DNA of 64,000 nucleotides from Kibdelosporangium persicum. GTDB lineage: Bacteria; Actinomycetota; Actinomycetes; Mycobacteriales; Pseudonocardiaceae. The notes beneath the pieces are model-generated. The model was given only the letters and a program-made list of their open reading frames with translations. It was not told the origin of the DNA and made no database searches. The first letter of the stretch is position 1. Every line of letters starts with the position of its first letter. The stretch spans positions 501,987 to 565,986 of the forward strand of contig NZ_JAAATY010000001.1 in NCBI RefSeq assembly GCF_013280595.1, read 5' to 3'. Shown here in pieces: positions 41,843-49,987 of this stretch. The position numbers and the translations under genes were made by a program.

Positions 41843-42442
41843 TCAGGCCTTTGGCGTGTTCGGCTTTCCCGCCCTGAGGCCGACGAAGACGCCCAGACCG
41901 GCGAGCACGACGGCGCCGACAATCCACAGCCAGGTCGGGATTCCGCCGCTGTCCTCACTTTGCTGGGACGCGGGGGTCGCCGTCGCGGTCGCCACCGCCG
42001 AAGCGCTCTGCTGCGGCGCGCTCGACGACGTTGTGGGCGGGGCACTGGTGGTCGTCGGCGTCGGCGTACCGGCGGCGACGGTCAGGGTGAACGGGATCTT
42101 TCCGCTCACCGGGTCGCCGTCCGCCGAGATGACCCGCCAGCTGATGGTGTACTGGCCCGCCGGTCCCACCGGGGTGACCGGGGCGGTCACCACTTCCGCG
42201 GCCACGGTCACCTGGCCGACGGTCCACTGCTCCCCGCCGGGCCCGGCCACCGAGATGGCGCCCGGTTCGACCTGCACGGTCTCGCTGAAGGTGAGCTGGA
42301 TCTGCGTCGGCGGGGCGGCCAGTGCGGCGTCCTTCGCCGGGTTGCTGCCCTTCAGCTCGGTGTGGGCGAGCGCGGGCACGGCGGTGGACAGCAGCGCGGT
42401 CGCGCTGAGCAACAGTGCGGCGGACATGCGCCTGACGAACAT
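41843..42442 (-). CDS. CopC-domain exported, membrane-anchored protein
   Basis: 199 residues: signal peptide (1-26), mature N-terminus His27 (HTELKGSNPAKDA), a CopC beta-barrel (about 27-125), a Thr/Ser/Pro-rich linker, one C-terminal membrane helix (about 170-190) and a basic tail. This layout is that of actinobacterial CopC-like proteins of the cell surface. The usual second copper ligand in DGHPVSG is Asp here (DGDPVSG), so Cu(II) binding may be weakened. AAGGG lies seven bases before the chosen ATG. Confidence 0.85.
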   Translation of the reverse strand: MFVRRMSAALLLSATALLSTAVPALAHTELKGSNPAKDAALAAPPTQIQLTFSETVQVEPGAISVAGPGGEQWTVGQVTVAAEVVTAPVTPVGPAGQYTISWRVISADGDPVSGKIPFTLTVAAGTPTPTTTSAPPTTSSSAPQQSASAVATATATPASQQSEDSGGIPTWLWIVGAVVLAGLGVFVGLRAGKPNTPKA

Positions 42443-42484
42443 AAGGTGGCCCTTCACGGTCACGTAGTCGGTCAGCAGAGCACT

Positions 42485-43762
42485 CTAGTTCCCGGTGGTT
42501 CTCCGAAAATCTCCGTGGAACCGCTGATTGGCCCGATCGGCGGAGCCGGCCAGGTCCGCCGGACCGCTCAGGCAGTTCGCGGCCTTGGCCGACAGGTAGC
42601 GCTGCTCGGGGATGCTGCTCGTCCGCTTGGCTGCCCGCACGTAGGCCGCGTGCGCCGCTTCCCGGTCGCCCGCCATCTCGAGCAGGTGGGCGCGGACCGC
42701 GTCCAACCGGTGATGCCCGGACAGCCGGCTGTCGTCGTCCAATGTGGCCAGCATGGCCAGCCCGGCTCCTGGACCGTCCACCATGGACAGCGCGATGGCG
42801 TGGTTCAGGGTGACCATCGGGTTGGGCCGCATCCGGGACAGGATCTTGTAGAGCACGAGGATCTGCGGCCAGTCGGTGTCCTCGGGGGTCCTGGCGTCGT
42901 CGTGCAGTGCGGCGATGGCGGCTTGCAGCTGGTAGGGACCGATCGGGAACCGGGACATGGCGTCGTCGACCAGCCTGGTGCCTTCGTCGATCTCGCGCCG
43001 GTTCCAGAGCGTGCGGTCCTGCTCCGCCAGCGGGACCAGCCCGCCGTCCGCGGTGGTCCGCGCCGGCATGCGGGCGTCGGTGAGCAGCATCAACGCGAGC
43101 AGCCCGGCGACTTCGCCGTCGTCCGGCAGCAGGGCGTGCACTGTCCTGGTCAGCCGGATCGCCTCGGCCGTGAGCTCGACACTCTGCAGGTCGGGACCGG
43201 AGGACGCGGTGTAGCCCTCGTTGAAGATCAGGTACAGCACGTGCAGGACGACCTGCAGGCGCCGGCCCCATTCCGGCTCGGGGATGCCGGTGGCCCTGAT
43301 CTTCTGTTTGGCGCGGCTGATCCGCTGGCCCATCGTGGCCTCAGGGACCATGAACGCCGTCGCGATCTGGGCCGTGGTCAGCCCGCCCACGGCCCGCAAC
43401 GTCAGGGCGACCTGCGAGGACGGTGACAGGTCCGGGTGGCAGCAGAGGAACAGCAGCTCCAGCGTGTCGTCGTGGTCCTGGGGTTCGGCCGGCGTGCTCG
43501 GCTCCTGGCTGGCCGCGAGCGTCTCGCGGTTGCGTCTGGCCTGCTCATTGCGCCACTGGTCGGTCAGCCTGCGCGAGGCCACCGTGATCAGCCAGGACTT
43601 CGGGTGGTCCGGCATCCCGCCGGTACGCCACTGCATGCTGGCCGCCAGCAGTGCCTCCTGCACGGCGTCCTCGCACGCGTCGAACTGGCCGTACTTGCGG
43701 ACGAGCACGCCGAGGACCTGCGGCGCCAGCTGACGCAGCAGGTCCTCAAGGCGAGCGGTCAC
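42485..43762 (-). CDS. ECF42-type sigma factor with C-terminal extension
   Basis: 425 residues. Sigma regions 2 (CEDAVQEALLAASMQW, PKSWLITVASRRLTDQWR) and 4 (LELLFLCCHPDL, GGLTTAQIATAFMVPEATM) precede the ECF42 extension ([41 protein letters not shown]). The GTG start overlaps the stop of the upstream YCII/DGPF gene (GTGA), the conserved ECF42 arrangement in which the small protein is thought to act with the sigma factor. Confidence 0.9.
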   Translation of the reverse strand: MTARLEDLLRQLAPQVLGVLVRKYGQFDACEDAVQEALLAASMQWRTGGMPDHPKSWLITVASRRLTDQWRNEQARRNRETLAASQEPSTPAEPQDHDDTLELLFLCCHPDLSPSSQVALTLRAVGGLTTAQIATAFMVPEATMGQRISRAKQKIRATGIPEPEWGRRLQVVLHVLYLIFNEGYTASSGPDLQSVELTAEAIRLTRTVHALLPDDGEVAGLLALMLLTDARMPARTTADGGLVPLAEQDRTLWNRREIDEGTRLVDDAMSRFPIGPYQLQAAIAALHDDARTPEDTDWPQILVLYKILSRMRPNPMVTLNHAIALSMVDGPGAGLAMLATLDDDSRLSGHHRLDAVRAHLLEMAGDREAAHAAYVRAAKRTSSIPEQRYLSAKAANCLSGPADLAGSADRANQRFHGDFRRTTGN

Positions 43763-44127
43763 ATCTCCAGGCCGGCGGAGAACATCACCGGCCTGACCTC
43801 GACGGCGAAGCCGTCGTGCCGGACGTCCGGGATCATCGTGGCGAGCTCGACCGCCCGGTCCTTGCTCTCCACCTCGACCAGGTAGAAGCCGCCCATGAAC
43901 TCCTTGGACTCGACGAACGGGCCGTCGGTCACCACGGGCGCGCCCTGACCGGCCCTGACCACCACGGTGTTCGACGGATCGGCCAGCGCCTGGGTGACGA
44001 TCAGCTCGCCGGTCTGCTTGATCGTGTCCATGAACTTCTGGTGCCCGTTACCGATCGCCTCGCGCTCCTCGTCGGTGAGGGCCGCCATCGTCTCCTGGTT
44101 GACGTTCATGATCAGCAGGTACTTCAT
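43759..44127 (-). CDS. YCII/DGPF-domain protein, partner of ECF42 sigma factor
   Basis: 122 residues. MKYLLIMN opens the ferredoxin-like YCII fold and VTDGPFVESKEFMGGFYLVEV contains the DGPF motif (read VTDGPF and GGFYLVEV). GGAGAG precedes the ATG. It is the first gene of a two-gene operon with a coupled sigma factor. Confidence 0.9.
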   Translation of the reverse strand: MKYLLIMNVNQETMAALTDEEREAIGNGHQKFMDTIKQTGELIVTQALADPSNTVVVRAGQGAPVVTDGPFVESKEFMGGFYLVEVESKDRAVELATMIPDVRHDGFAVEVRPVMFSAGLEM

Positions 44128-44254
44128 GTGATCTCTCCTCTCGGCGGCGCCGCGTGCCGGGCGCCTTCGCGGATGAGTCGGTGCCCGCTGACAGCTTTCG
44201 ACATTCCGCCCCCGGAAACTTTCGCGACCGCCGCGACCGCGGCCGGACTCGCGA

Positions 44255-44875
44255 TCAGGAGAAACGGGACAAATCGCCCGCGCCCTCCCGGACGATCTCG
44301 GGCTCACCCTGCGAGAAGTCGATCACCGTGGTCGGGATCGTGCCGCACTCGCCGGAGTCGATCACCGCGTCGATCACGTTGTCCAGGCGTTCCTTGATCT
44401 CCCAGCCCTGCGTCATCGGTTCGTCCTGGTCGGGCAGCAGCAACGTGCTGGACAGCAGGGGTTCGCCGAGTTCCGCGAGCAGGGCCTGGGCCACGGTGTG
44501 GTCCGGGATGCGCACGCCGACGGTCTTCTTCTTGGCGTGCTGCATGCGGCGCGGGACTTCCTTCGTCGCCGGCAGGATGAACGTGTAGCTGCCCGGCGTG
44601 ACGGCCTTGATCGCCCGGAACACGTCGTTGTCGACGTAGACGAACTGGCCGAGCTGGGCGAAGTCCTGGCACACGAGGGTGAAGTGGTGCCGGTCGTCGA
44701 GCTGGCGGATCTGCCGGATGCGGTCGATCCCCTCGCGGTTGCCGAGCTGGCAGCCCAGTGCGAAACAGGAGTCGGTCGGGTACGCGATCAGGCCGTCCTG
44801 TCGCAACAACTCGACCACCTGCAGGATGGATCGCCGCTGGGGGTTGTCGGGGTGCACATCGAAATACCTCGCCAT
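44255..44875 (-). CDS. Sua5/YciO/YrdC-family protein (threonylcarbamoyl-AMP synthase-like)
   Basis: 206 residues. The nucleotide-binding elements GLIAYPTDSCFALGC, YTFILPATKEVP, TVGVRIPDH and LLSSTLLLPD are characteristic. YrdC proteins make threonylcarbamoyl-AMP for tRNA t6A; the short, YciO-like form lacks the C-terminal Sua5 domain and may have a related role. The stop lies downstream of the YCII gene's start region, with a 127-base gap. Confidence 0.85.
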   Translation of the reverse strand: MARYFDVHPDNPQRRSILQVVELLRQDGLIAYPTDSCFALGCQLGNREGIDRIRQIRQLDDRHHFTLVCQDFAQLGQFVYVDNDVFRAIKAVTPGSYTFILPATKEVPRRMQHAKKKTVGVRIPDHTVAQALLAELGEPLLSSTLLLPDQDEPMTQGWEIKERLDNVIDAVIDSGECGTIPTTVIDFSQGEPEIVREGAGDLSRFS

Positions 44876-44892
44876 GCACCCCGACCTTACCT

Positions 44893-44940
44893 CCTCGTGA
44901 GTGGTTATCAGGGTTCTAACCCCGATAACCACTCACGAGG
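44893..44940. terminator. Hairpin repeat, copy 3
   Basis: CCTCGTGAGTGGTTATC (44893-44909) pairs perfectly over 17 bp with 44924-44940. Compared with the other copies one stem position has changed on both sides (TGTTTATC to TGGTTATC with matching CC), a compensatory change. It follows the DUF1772 gene. Confidence 0.75.
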
Positions 44941-44944
44941 GTTT

Positions 44945-45436
44945 TCAGGCGCTGAAGTGGGCGACCAGCGCCCAGATCGCGGCACCGAACCCCAGGGTCG
45001 CGGCCCAGGCCCGCAGCCCGTTGAGGCGGTTCCACGGCTCTTCGAACTGCTTGCGGACCGCCGCGATGTCGGCGATCTCCTCCGGCGGCCCGTACTGATC
45101 GAGCCGGACGTTCATCGGCACGTTCCCCCGGACCGTGATCCCGAAGCAGACCAGGTACAGCACCAGGCTCAACACCACCGGCAGGAACACCGCAAGCGGC
45201 TGCCCGATGAACAGGATCACCGTGAGCACGCCGAACAGCGCCGACCCCACGAAGGTCAGGAAGAACCTGGGATTCAGCACATCTCTGTTGATCTTCTGCA
45301 TCACGTCGACGAACGTGCGGTCGTCCGTGCTCCGCAGACTGACCATCACCGAGATGCAAAAAGTGTAGAAAAAGCCGGAGACCAGTCCGAGCAAGAGCGT
45401 TGTCACGATCAGTGACGCGGCCCTGACCACATCCAT
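44945..45436 (-). CDS. DUF1772 / anthrone-oxygenase-like membrane protein
   Basis: 163 residues with four predicted membrane segments (about 5-27, 55-72, 78-98, 143-160). TVRGNVPMNVRLDQY and EEPWNRLNGLRAWAA carry the conserved NxPxN and Trp-Arg features of the DUF1772 family, which includes anthrone oxygenases of polyketide pathways, but most members are uncharacterised. GGGAGGA six bases upstream supports this ATG. Confidence 0.75.
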   Translation of the reverse strand: MDVVRAASLIVTTLLLGLVSGFFYTFCISVMVSLRSTDDRTFVDVMQKINRDVLNPRFFLTFVGSALFGVLTVILFIGQPLAVFLPVVLSLVLYLVCFGITVRGNVPMNVRLDQYGPPEEIADIAAVRKQFEEPWNRLNGLRAWAATLGFGAAIWALVAHFSA

Positions 45437-45630
45437 TGTCATTCCTCCCTGCCCCCAGACGCCCCCAGTCGGCCCGGACAGTATCAGGATGACCGGGCCG
45501 CCCGGCCTCCTTCGGATGCGGCACCCCGAACCGGCCTCCCCGCGAAGATCGATTTGCGTCTCGGCCAGGAAACCCTTTGGATCTGGGTACGTCAGGACAC
45601 CGAGCCGGGGATCCACCCAGGAGTGATGAC

Positions 45631-46095
45631 ATGTTCCGGAAATCGGCAACTCTGGCCGTGGCAGTGTTATTGGCGGCCTTGGCGTCCGGCTCCTCCGCGT
45701 CGGCGGCGCAACAGCGACTGGAAGTCCAGCTGGAACCGGGCTTCTTCATCACCGAGCGGGACGGGATCTGGTACGGCAGCGACTACGTCTCCTACAACGA
45801 GTTCACGGTCCGGGCGAAAGCCCCGCACGGCCGGGGCAACGTGCGCCTGTTCCTGTCACTGCCCCACCAAATCCACGTTCTCGGGCACGAGGGCGACGGC
45901 TGGACGTGCCGGGACGTCACCGGCGGCATCGAATGCGACCACCACCGGCCCATCGCACCGGGCGCGGAGTGGCCGACGCTGCTGGTGCGGATCGATCCCG
46001 ACTGCGAGCGCACCATCCGGGACTCGTTCGACGCCTACGCGGACGGCAACCACCACTTCGGCGTGCCGTTCATCTGTTACCCGACAGGGACATAA
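45631..46095 (+). CDS. Secreted hypothetical protein
   Basis: 154 residues with a Sec signal peptide (about 1-25, ending ASAA). The mature part is strand-rich with three cysteines (WTCRDV, IECDHH, PDCERT) and a C-terminal FICYP. It resembles small extracellular actinomycete proteins of unknown role. AGGAG precedes the ATG by seven bases. Confidence 0.65.
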   Translation: MFRKSATLAVAVLLAALASGSSASAAQQRLEVQLEPGFFITERDGIWYGSDYVSYNEFTVRAKAPHGRGNVRLFLSLPHQIHVLGHEGDGWTCRDVTGGIECDHHRPIAPGAEWPTLLVRIDPDCERTIRDSFDAYADGNHHFGVPFICYPTGT

Positions 46096-46466
46096 GCTCG
46101 ACCGAGGCGGCGGCGTACCGGGTTTTTCGCCGGATCGGCGTCATTCCATTCTGGCCGGTCGGCGGTTATCGTGGGAGACCGGGACGACGCGGAAACAGCA
46201 CCACCGGGCCGGGCGAACGCCAGGCCCGGCCGCGGACGGCCCTGGCACAACTGGCGCTGGCACAAGCGATCGCGGCACGAGGACCCTCGAACCGCATCCG
46301 CGGTCAGCGTGATCGACGGCCCTCTCGTGAGTTGGTTCGGTCACACAACTTCCTCGCGAGGGGGCCGCTGCGCGTGCCGTCCCCCGAATCCCCGGGATCG
46401 ATCGTGAGACCCCTCGTGGGTACCCGGCCGCAGCTCATTTTTAGACCGAGTACCCACGAGGAAGGC
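46096..46466. other. Gene-free convergent region with two hairpins
   Basis: 371 bases between the convergent secreted protein and sahH genes. It holds an imperfect hairpin related to the dispersed family (46319-46365, beginning GCCCTCTCGTGAG) and the sahH terminator at 46412-46461. A basic, Trp-containing frame from a GTG at 46171 has no RBS and is not called. Confidence 0.5.
46412..46461. terminator. Hairpin downstream of sahH
   Basis: CCTCGTGGGTAC (46412-46423) pairs perfectly with 46450-46461; the 26-base loop includes a short T-run. It starts with the same CCTCGTG as the dispersed hairpin family but has a different stem and loop. Six bases separate it from the sahH stop. Confidence 0.65.
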
Positions 46467-47918
46467 TTAGTAGCGGTAGTGCTCCGGCTTGAACGGGCCT
46501 TCCACGTCCACGCCGATGTACTCCGCCTGCTCCTTGGTCAGCTTGGTCAGCTTGACGCCAAGGGCATCCAGGTGCAGCCGGGCGACCTTCTCGTCCAGGT
46601 GCTTCGGCAGCCGGTAGACGTCCTTTTCGTACTCTCCCGGCTTGGTGAAGAGCTCGATCTGGGCGATCGCCTGGTTGGTGAAGGAGTTCGACATCACGAA
46701 CGACGGGTGCCCGGTCGCGTTGCCCAGGTTGAGCAGACGACCCTCGGACAGCACGATCACGGAGTGCCCGTCGGGGAACTTCCACTCGTGCACCTGGGGC
46801 TTGATCTCGATCTTCTGGATGCCGGGGATCTTCGCCAGGCCGGCCATGTCGATCTCGTTGTCGAAGTGACCGACGTTGCCGACGATCGCGTTGTGCTTCA
46901 TCCGCGACATCTGCGCCGCGGAGATGATGCCGAAGTTGCCGGTCGTGGTGATGAAGAGATCACCCTTGTGCACCACGTCGTCCAGCTCGACGACCTCAAG
47001 GCCTTCCATCGCGGCCTGCAGTGCGCAGATCGGGTCGATCTCCGTCACGACCACGCGGGCGCCCTGGCCGCGCAACGACTCCGCCGCGCCCTTGCCGACG
47101 TCGCCGTACCCGCAGATGACCGCGAGCTTCCCGCCGAGCATCACGTCGGTGGCCCGGTTGATGCCGTCGGCCAGCGAGTGCCGGATCCCGTACTTGTTGT
47201 CGAACTTCGACTTGGTGACCGAGTCGTTCACATTGATCGCCGGGAACAGCAGTTCGCCGTCCTGTGCCAGCTTGTACAGGCGCTTGACGCCGTTGGTCGT
47301 CTCCTCGGTGACGCCCCGGATCTCCGCGGCGACCTTCGTGAAGCGCTTCGGGTCGCGGGCCAGGCTGTCCGCCAGCGTCTTGAGGATGAGCTGGTATTCC
47401 TCGTTGTCGTCGGCCGTGGGCTGCGGGACGGCACCGGCCGCTTCGAACTCCGCGCCCTTGTGGACCAGCAGTGTCGCGTCGCCGCCGTCGTCGACGATCA
47501 TGTTGGGCAACAGGCCACCGGGGAACTGGAACAGCTGGTCGGTGCACCACCAGTACTCCGCCAGGGTTTCGCCCTTCCAGGCGAACACCGAGGTGCCCGC
47601 GGGCGCCTCCGGGGTGCCGTTCCGGCCGACCACGACCGCGGCCGCCGCGTGGTCCTGGGTGGAGAAGATGTTGCAGGACACCCAGCGGACCTCGGCGCCC
47701 AGGTCGACCAGGGTCTCGATCAGCACAGCGGTCTGGATCGTCATGTGCAGCGAGCCGGCGACACGGGCTCCCTTGAGCGGCTTCGTGTCCGCGTACTGCC
47801 GGCGGATGGCCATCAGACCAGGCATTTCGTGCTCGGCGAGCTCGATCTCCTTGCGGCCGAACGGCGCCAGCGAGAGGTCTTTGACAGCGAACTCGAGACC
47901 GTTCACGGTCTGCAACAC
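46467..47918 (-). CDS. ahcY: S-adenosylhomocysteine hydrolase
   Basis: 483 residues. It converts S-adenosylhomocysteine to adenosine and homocysteine, relieving inhibition of methyltransferases. [18 protein letters not shown] is the NAD+ binding motif, the start region has [14 protein letters not shown], and the C-terminus ends KPEHYRY as in all long-form enzymes. GTG 47918 is chosen because AGGAGG ends eight bases upstream; the frame's earlier GTG (47927) overlaps this SD. A SAH riboswitch in the leader controls expression. The window also encodes adenosine deaminase, which could remove the adenosine product. Confidence 0.95.
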   Translation of the reverse strand: MLQTVNGLEFAVKDLSLAPFGRKEIELAEHEMPGLMAIRRQYADTKPLKGARVAGSLHMTIQTAVLIETLVDLGAEVRWVSCNIFSTQDHAAAAVVVGRNGTPEAPAGTSVFAWKGETLAEYWWCTDQLFQFPGGLLPNMIVDDGGDATLLVHKGAEFEAAGAVPQPTADDNEEYQLILKTLADSLARDPKRFTKVAAEIRGVTEETTNGVKRLYKLAQDGELLFPAINVNDSVTKSKFDNKYGIRHSLADGINRATDVMLGGKLAVICGYGDVGKGAAESLRGQGARVVVTEIDPICALQAAMEGLEVVELDDVVHKGDLFITTTGNFGIISAAQMSRMKHNAIVGNVGHFDNEIDMAGLAKIPGIQKIEIKPQVHEWKFPDGHSVIVLSEGRLLNLGNATGHPSFVMSNSFTNQAIAQIELFTKPGEYEKDVYRLPKHLDEKVARLHLDALGVKLTKLTKEQAEYIGVDVEGPFKPEHYRY

Positions 47919-47940
47919 AGGACACACCTCCTAGTGAAAG

Positions 47941-48020
47941 GAGGCGCCCTTGCAGTCGGGTGGATCAGGCCGAGCGTGGCGGACGGAGTCGAACCGTCCG
48001 TTGCAGCGCCTCTCGGCCTG
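47941..48020 (-). promoter_or_regulatory. SAH riboswitch
   Basis: Read on the minus strand, AGGCCGAG begins at about 48018 and pairs with CTCGGCCT ending near 47967. Inside are the conserved GAGGCGCTGCAACGG and a second stem GGACGG/CCGTCC. A downstream GCGCCTC (47941-47947) pairs exactly with GAGGCGC, forming the pseudoknot typical of SAH riboswitches. The pseudoknot ends about eight bases before the SD of sahH. SAH binding is known to turn such genes on. Confidence 0.9.
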
Positions 48021-48025
48021 AATCC

Positions 48026-48055
48026 AGGTTGGCAGACCTTCCGCGAGGCTGTCAA
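48026..48055 (-). promoter_or_regulatory. Promoter of sahH
   Basis: On the minus strand TTGACA (48055-48050) and CAACCT (48031-48026) are 18 bp apart, a housekeeping-type promoter placed just upstream of the riboswitch. The -35 overlaps the stop codon region of the upstream multicopper oxidase gene. Confidence 0.6.
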
Positions 48056-49482
48056 CCGACGAAGAAGTTGGCCATCATCGCCATGTCCTCGTGTTCGAGG
48101 TTGTGGCAGTGCATCATGTACCGGCCGCGGTATCCGTCGAACCGGGCGAGCACCTCGACCACCTCGTACGGGCGTACGTCCACAGTGTCCTTCCAGCCGA
48201 CGTCCTGCGCCGCCGGCCCCTTGCCGCCGCGGGACACCACCTGGAAGTGCGCGAGGTGCAGGTGCACCGGATGATGGAAGTCACTCGACAGCCGCCACCG
48301 TTCCACCGTGCCGAGCTGAGGCGTGGCAAGGGATTTCGCCGGGTCGAACATCTCACCGTTGATCGTCCACATGCGCGCACCGTGATGCTCCATTGTGGTC
48401 CGGAAGTCGAACGTCCTGGTCGCCACCGGGTCGCCGAGCCGCTCCAGGCCGGCCAGTTTCTCCGGCAGGGGCGGGCTTTCCGGGCCCGGGCGCACCACCT
48501 TGAACCGAACCAGCGATCCGAGGGTGATCTCCGTTCCGACGGGATAGCCGGCGAAGTCCACCAGGACGTCGAACCGCTCGCCGGGTGAGACGGTCAGTTT
48601 CCGGTGCTTCCTGGGCCGGTCGAGCAGTCCCGCGTCACTGCCGATCTGGATCAGGTCTCCGCCCGGCTCCAGGGCCAGGTCGTACCTGCGGGCGTTGGAG
48701 CCGTTGACGATCCGGAACCGGTATCGCGTCTGCTCGACTTCGTGCACCGGCCACGGCACGCCGTTCACCAGCATCACGTCTCCCAGAACGCCGTTCGCGT
48801 ATTCCTTCTCCACCCCGGGGCCATGGTGCAGTGCCGGGTACAGAAAAGATCCGTCTTCGTCGAACGCACGGTCGGTCAGCAGCAACGGCACGTCGTACCG
48901 GCCCGTCGGCAGCCCGAGGTTCTCCTCCTCCGCGTCGCTCACCAGGCACAGGCCCGCCAGCCCACGCCACACTTGTGGTGCCGTGTAATCCATCCGGTGG
49001 TCGTGGTACCACAGCGTGGCGGCGCGTTGCCGCATCGGATACGTGTATTCCTTGGTGGCCGCCGGCTTCACGAGATCGGTCGGGTAGCCGTCGGACTCCG
49101 GCGGTGTGACACCGCCGTGCAGATGCATCGATGTCGGCGCGTCGAGTTCGTTGCGCAGTTCGACGACCGCCTGGCGTCCGTGTCGCAAGTGGAATGTCGG
49201 GCCCGGGAAAGTCCCGTCATACCCCCAGATCCGCGTCCGGACGCCAGGCAGGATCTCGACGTCGGCGGTCCGCTGCACGAGCGTGTAGTACTCCGTGGTG
49301 CCGTCGACCCGCGTCGGCTTGGCGGCCTGCGGAATCGGCAAGGGCACAGTGAACCGTTGGGGCAAGGGCCTCTTGCTGCGCAGCAAACCGTTGTTCCCTG
49401 CCTGACTGCCCACGACAAAGCCAGTCGTGCCGATCACGGCCGCGCCCGCGAGCAAGCCGAGGAAACGCCGTCTCGAAGTCAT
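48052..49482 (-). CDS. Tat-exported multicopper oxidase
   Basis: 476 residues. A Tat signal (SRRRFLGLLAGAA) is followed by three cupredoxin domains with all four copper-binding motifs: SMHLHGG (His120, His122), LWYHDHRMD, HPVHLHLAHF and MHCHNLEHEDM, giving T1 and trinuclear T2/T3 sites. Members oxidise metals or phenols (CueO, CotA, bilirubin-oxidase-like); the substrate is not evident. The ATG overlaps the stop of the upstream membrane-protein gene (ATGA), so the two are coupled. Confidence 0.92.
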   Translation of the reverse strand: MTSRRRFLGLLAGAAVIGTTGFVVGSQAGNNGLLRSKRPLPQRFTVPLPIPQAAKPTRVDGTTEYYTLVQRTADVEILPGVRTRIWGYDGTFPGPTFHLRHGRQAVVELRNELDAPTSMHLHGGVTPPESDGYPTDLVKPAATKEYTYPMRQRAATLWYHDHRMDYTAPQVWRGLAGLCLVSDAEEENLGLPTGRYDVPLLLTDRAFDEDGSFLYPALHHGPGVEKEYANGVLGDVMLVNGVPWPVHEVEQTRYRFRIVNGSNARRYDLALEPGGDLIQIGSDAGLLDRPRKHRKLTVSPGERFDVLVDFAGYPVGTEITLGSLVRFKVVRPGPESPPLPEKLAGLERLGDPVATRTFDFRTTMEHHGARMWTINGEMFDPAKSLATPQLGTVERWRLSSDFHHPVHLHLAHFQVVSRGGKGPAAQDVGWKDTVDVRPYEVVEVLARFDGYRGRYMMHCHNLEHEDMAMMANFFVG

Positions 49483-49844
49483 TTCGGCTCCGTGCGATAC
49501 GAGAACGCCAGCGTGGTCAACGTGATGCCCGCGCCGAACAGCGCCACTCCCAGCGGGATGTGCAACCCCAGGCCCCGCGCGTGACCGAGACCGATCTGAG
49601 CGCCCGTGGCCAGCAGGGCGGCGACTCCCACCAGAACCATCCGCAACGGCGCCTTCAGCACGATCGACGCGATGATCCAGGCGATCGCCGCCAGTCCGAC
49701 GACGGTCGAGTTGATCTCGTGCACGTCCAGGAAACCGGTGTCCCCCGTCACGAACAGGCCCGCCAGCACCGCCTGTCCCAGAACGGCCACCAAGAACAGC
49801 ACACCCGCCGTCCGTAACAACCACACCATCGGTTTCTTCTTCAC
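49479..49844 (-). CDS. Small four-helix membrane protein coupled to the multicopper oxidase
   Basis: 121 residues with four predicted membrane segments and a basic N-terminus (MKKKPMVWLLRTAG). VHEINSTVVGLAAIAWI and HIPLGVALFGAGITL have conserved His positions that could bind haem or metal. No family name is certain. First gene of the operon with the oxidase; divergent from the histidine kinase gene. Confidence 0.65.
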   Translation of the reverse strand: MKKKPMVWLLRTAGVLFLVAVLGQAVLAGLFVTGDTGFLDVHEINSTVVGLAAIAWIIASIVLKAPLRMVLVGVAALLATGAQIGLGHARGLGLHIPLGVALFGAGITLTTLAFSYRTEPK

Positions 49845-49987
49845 AGCACGGAATCCTGGCTTTTCCGGGCCCTGCCGGCGTCCTGCCGAGGATGTCTTCC
49901 CGCGCTACTCCCCGGGAAGTAGTCAGGGCCGCTCGTACATCGACTGAAGTACAGCCGGCGACGGCGTCACCCGGATAGTCTGCGCAG

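Noticed and set aside
46171-46407. Basic, Trp-containing short frame downstream of the secreted hypothetical protein
   Set aside because: No ribosome binding site and no family resemblance; it runs through the variant hairpin.
47981-48003. tRNA T-arm-like sequence (GGTTCGACTCC on the minus strand)
   Set aside because: It belongs to a stem-loop of the SAH riboswitch; no acceptor, D or anticodon stems fit around it.
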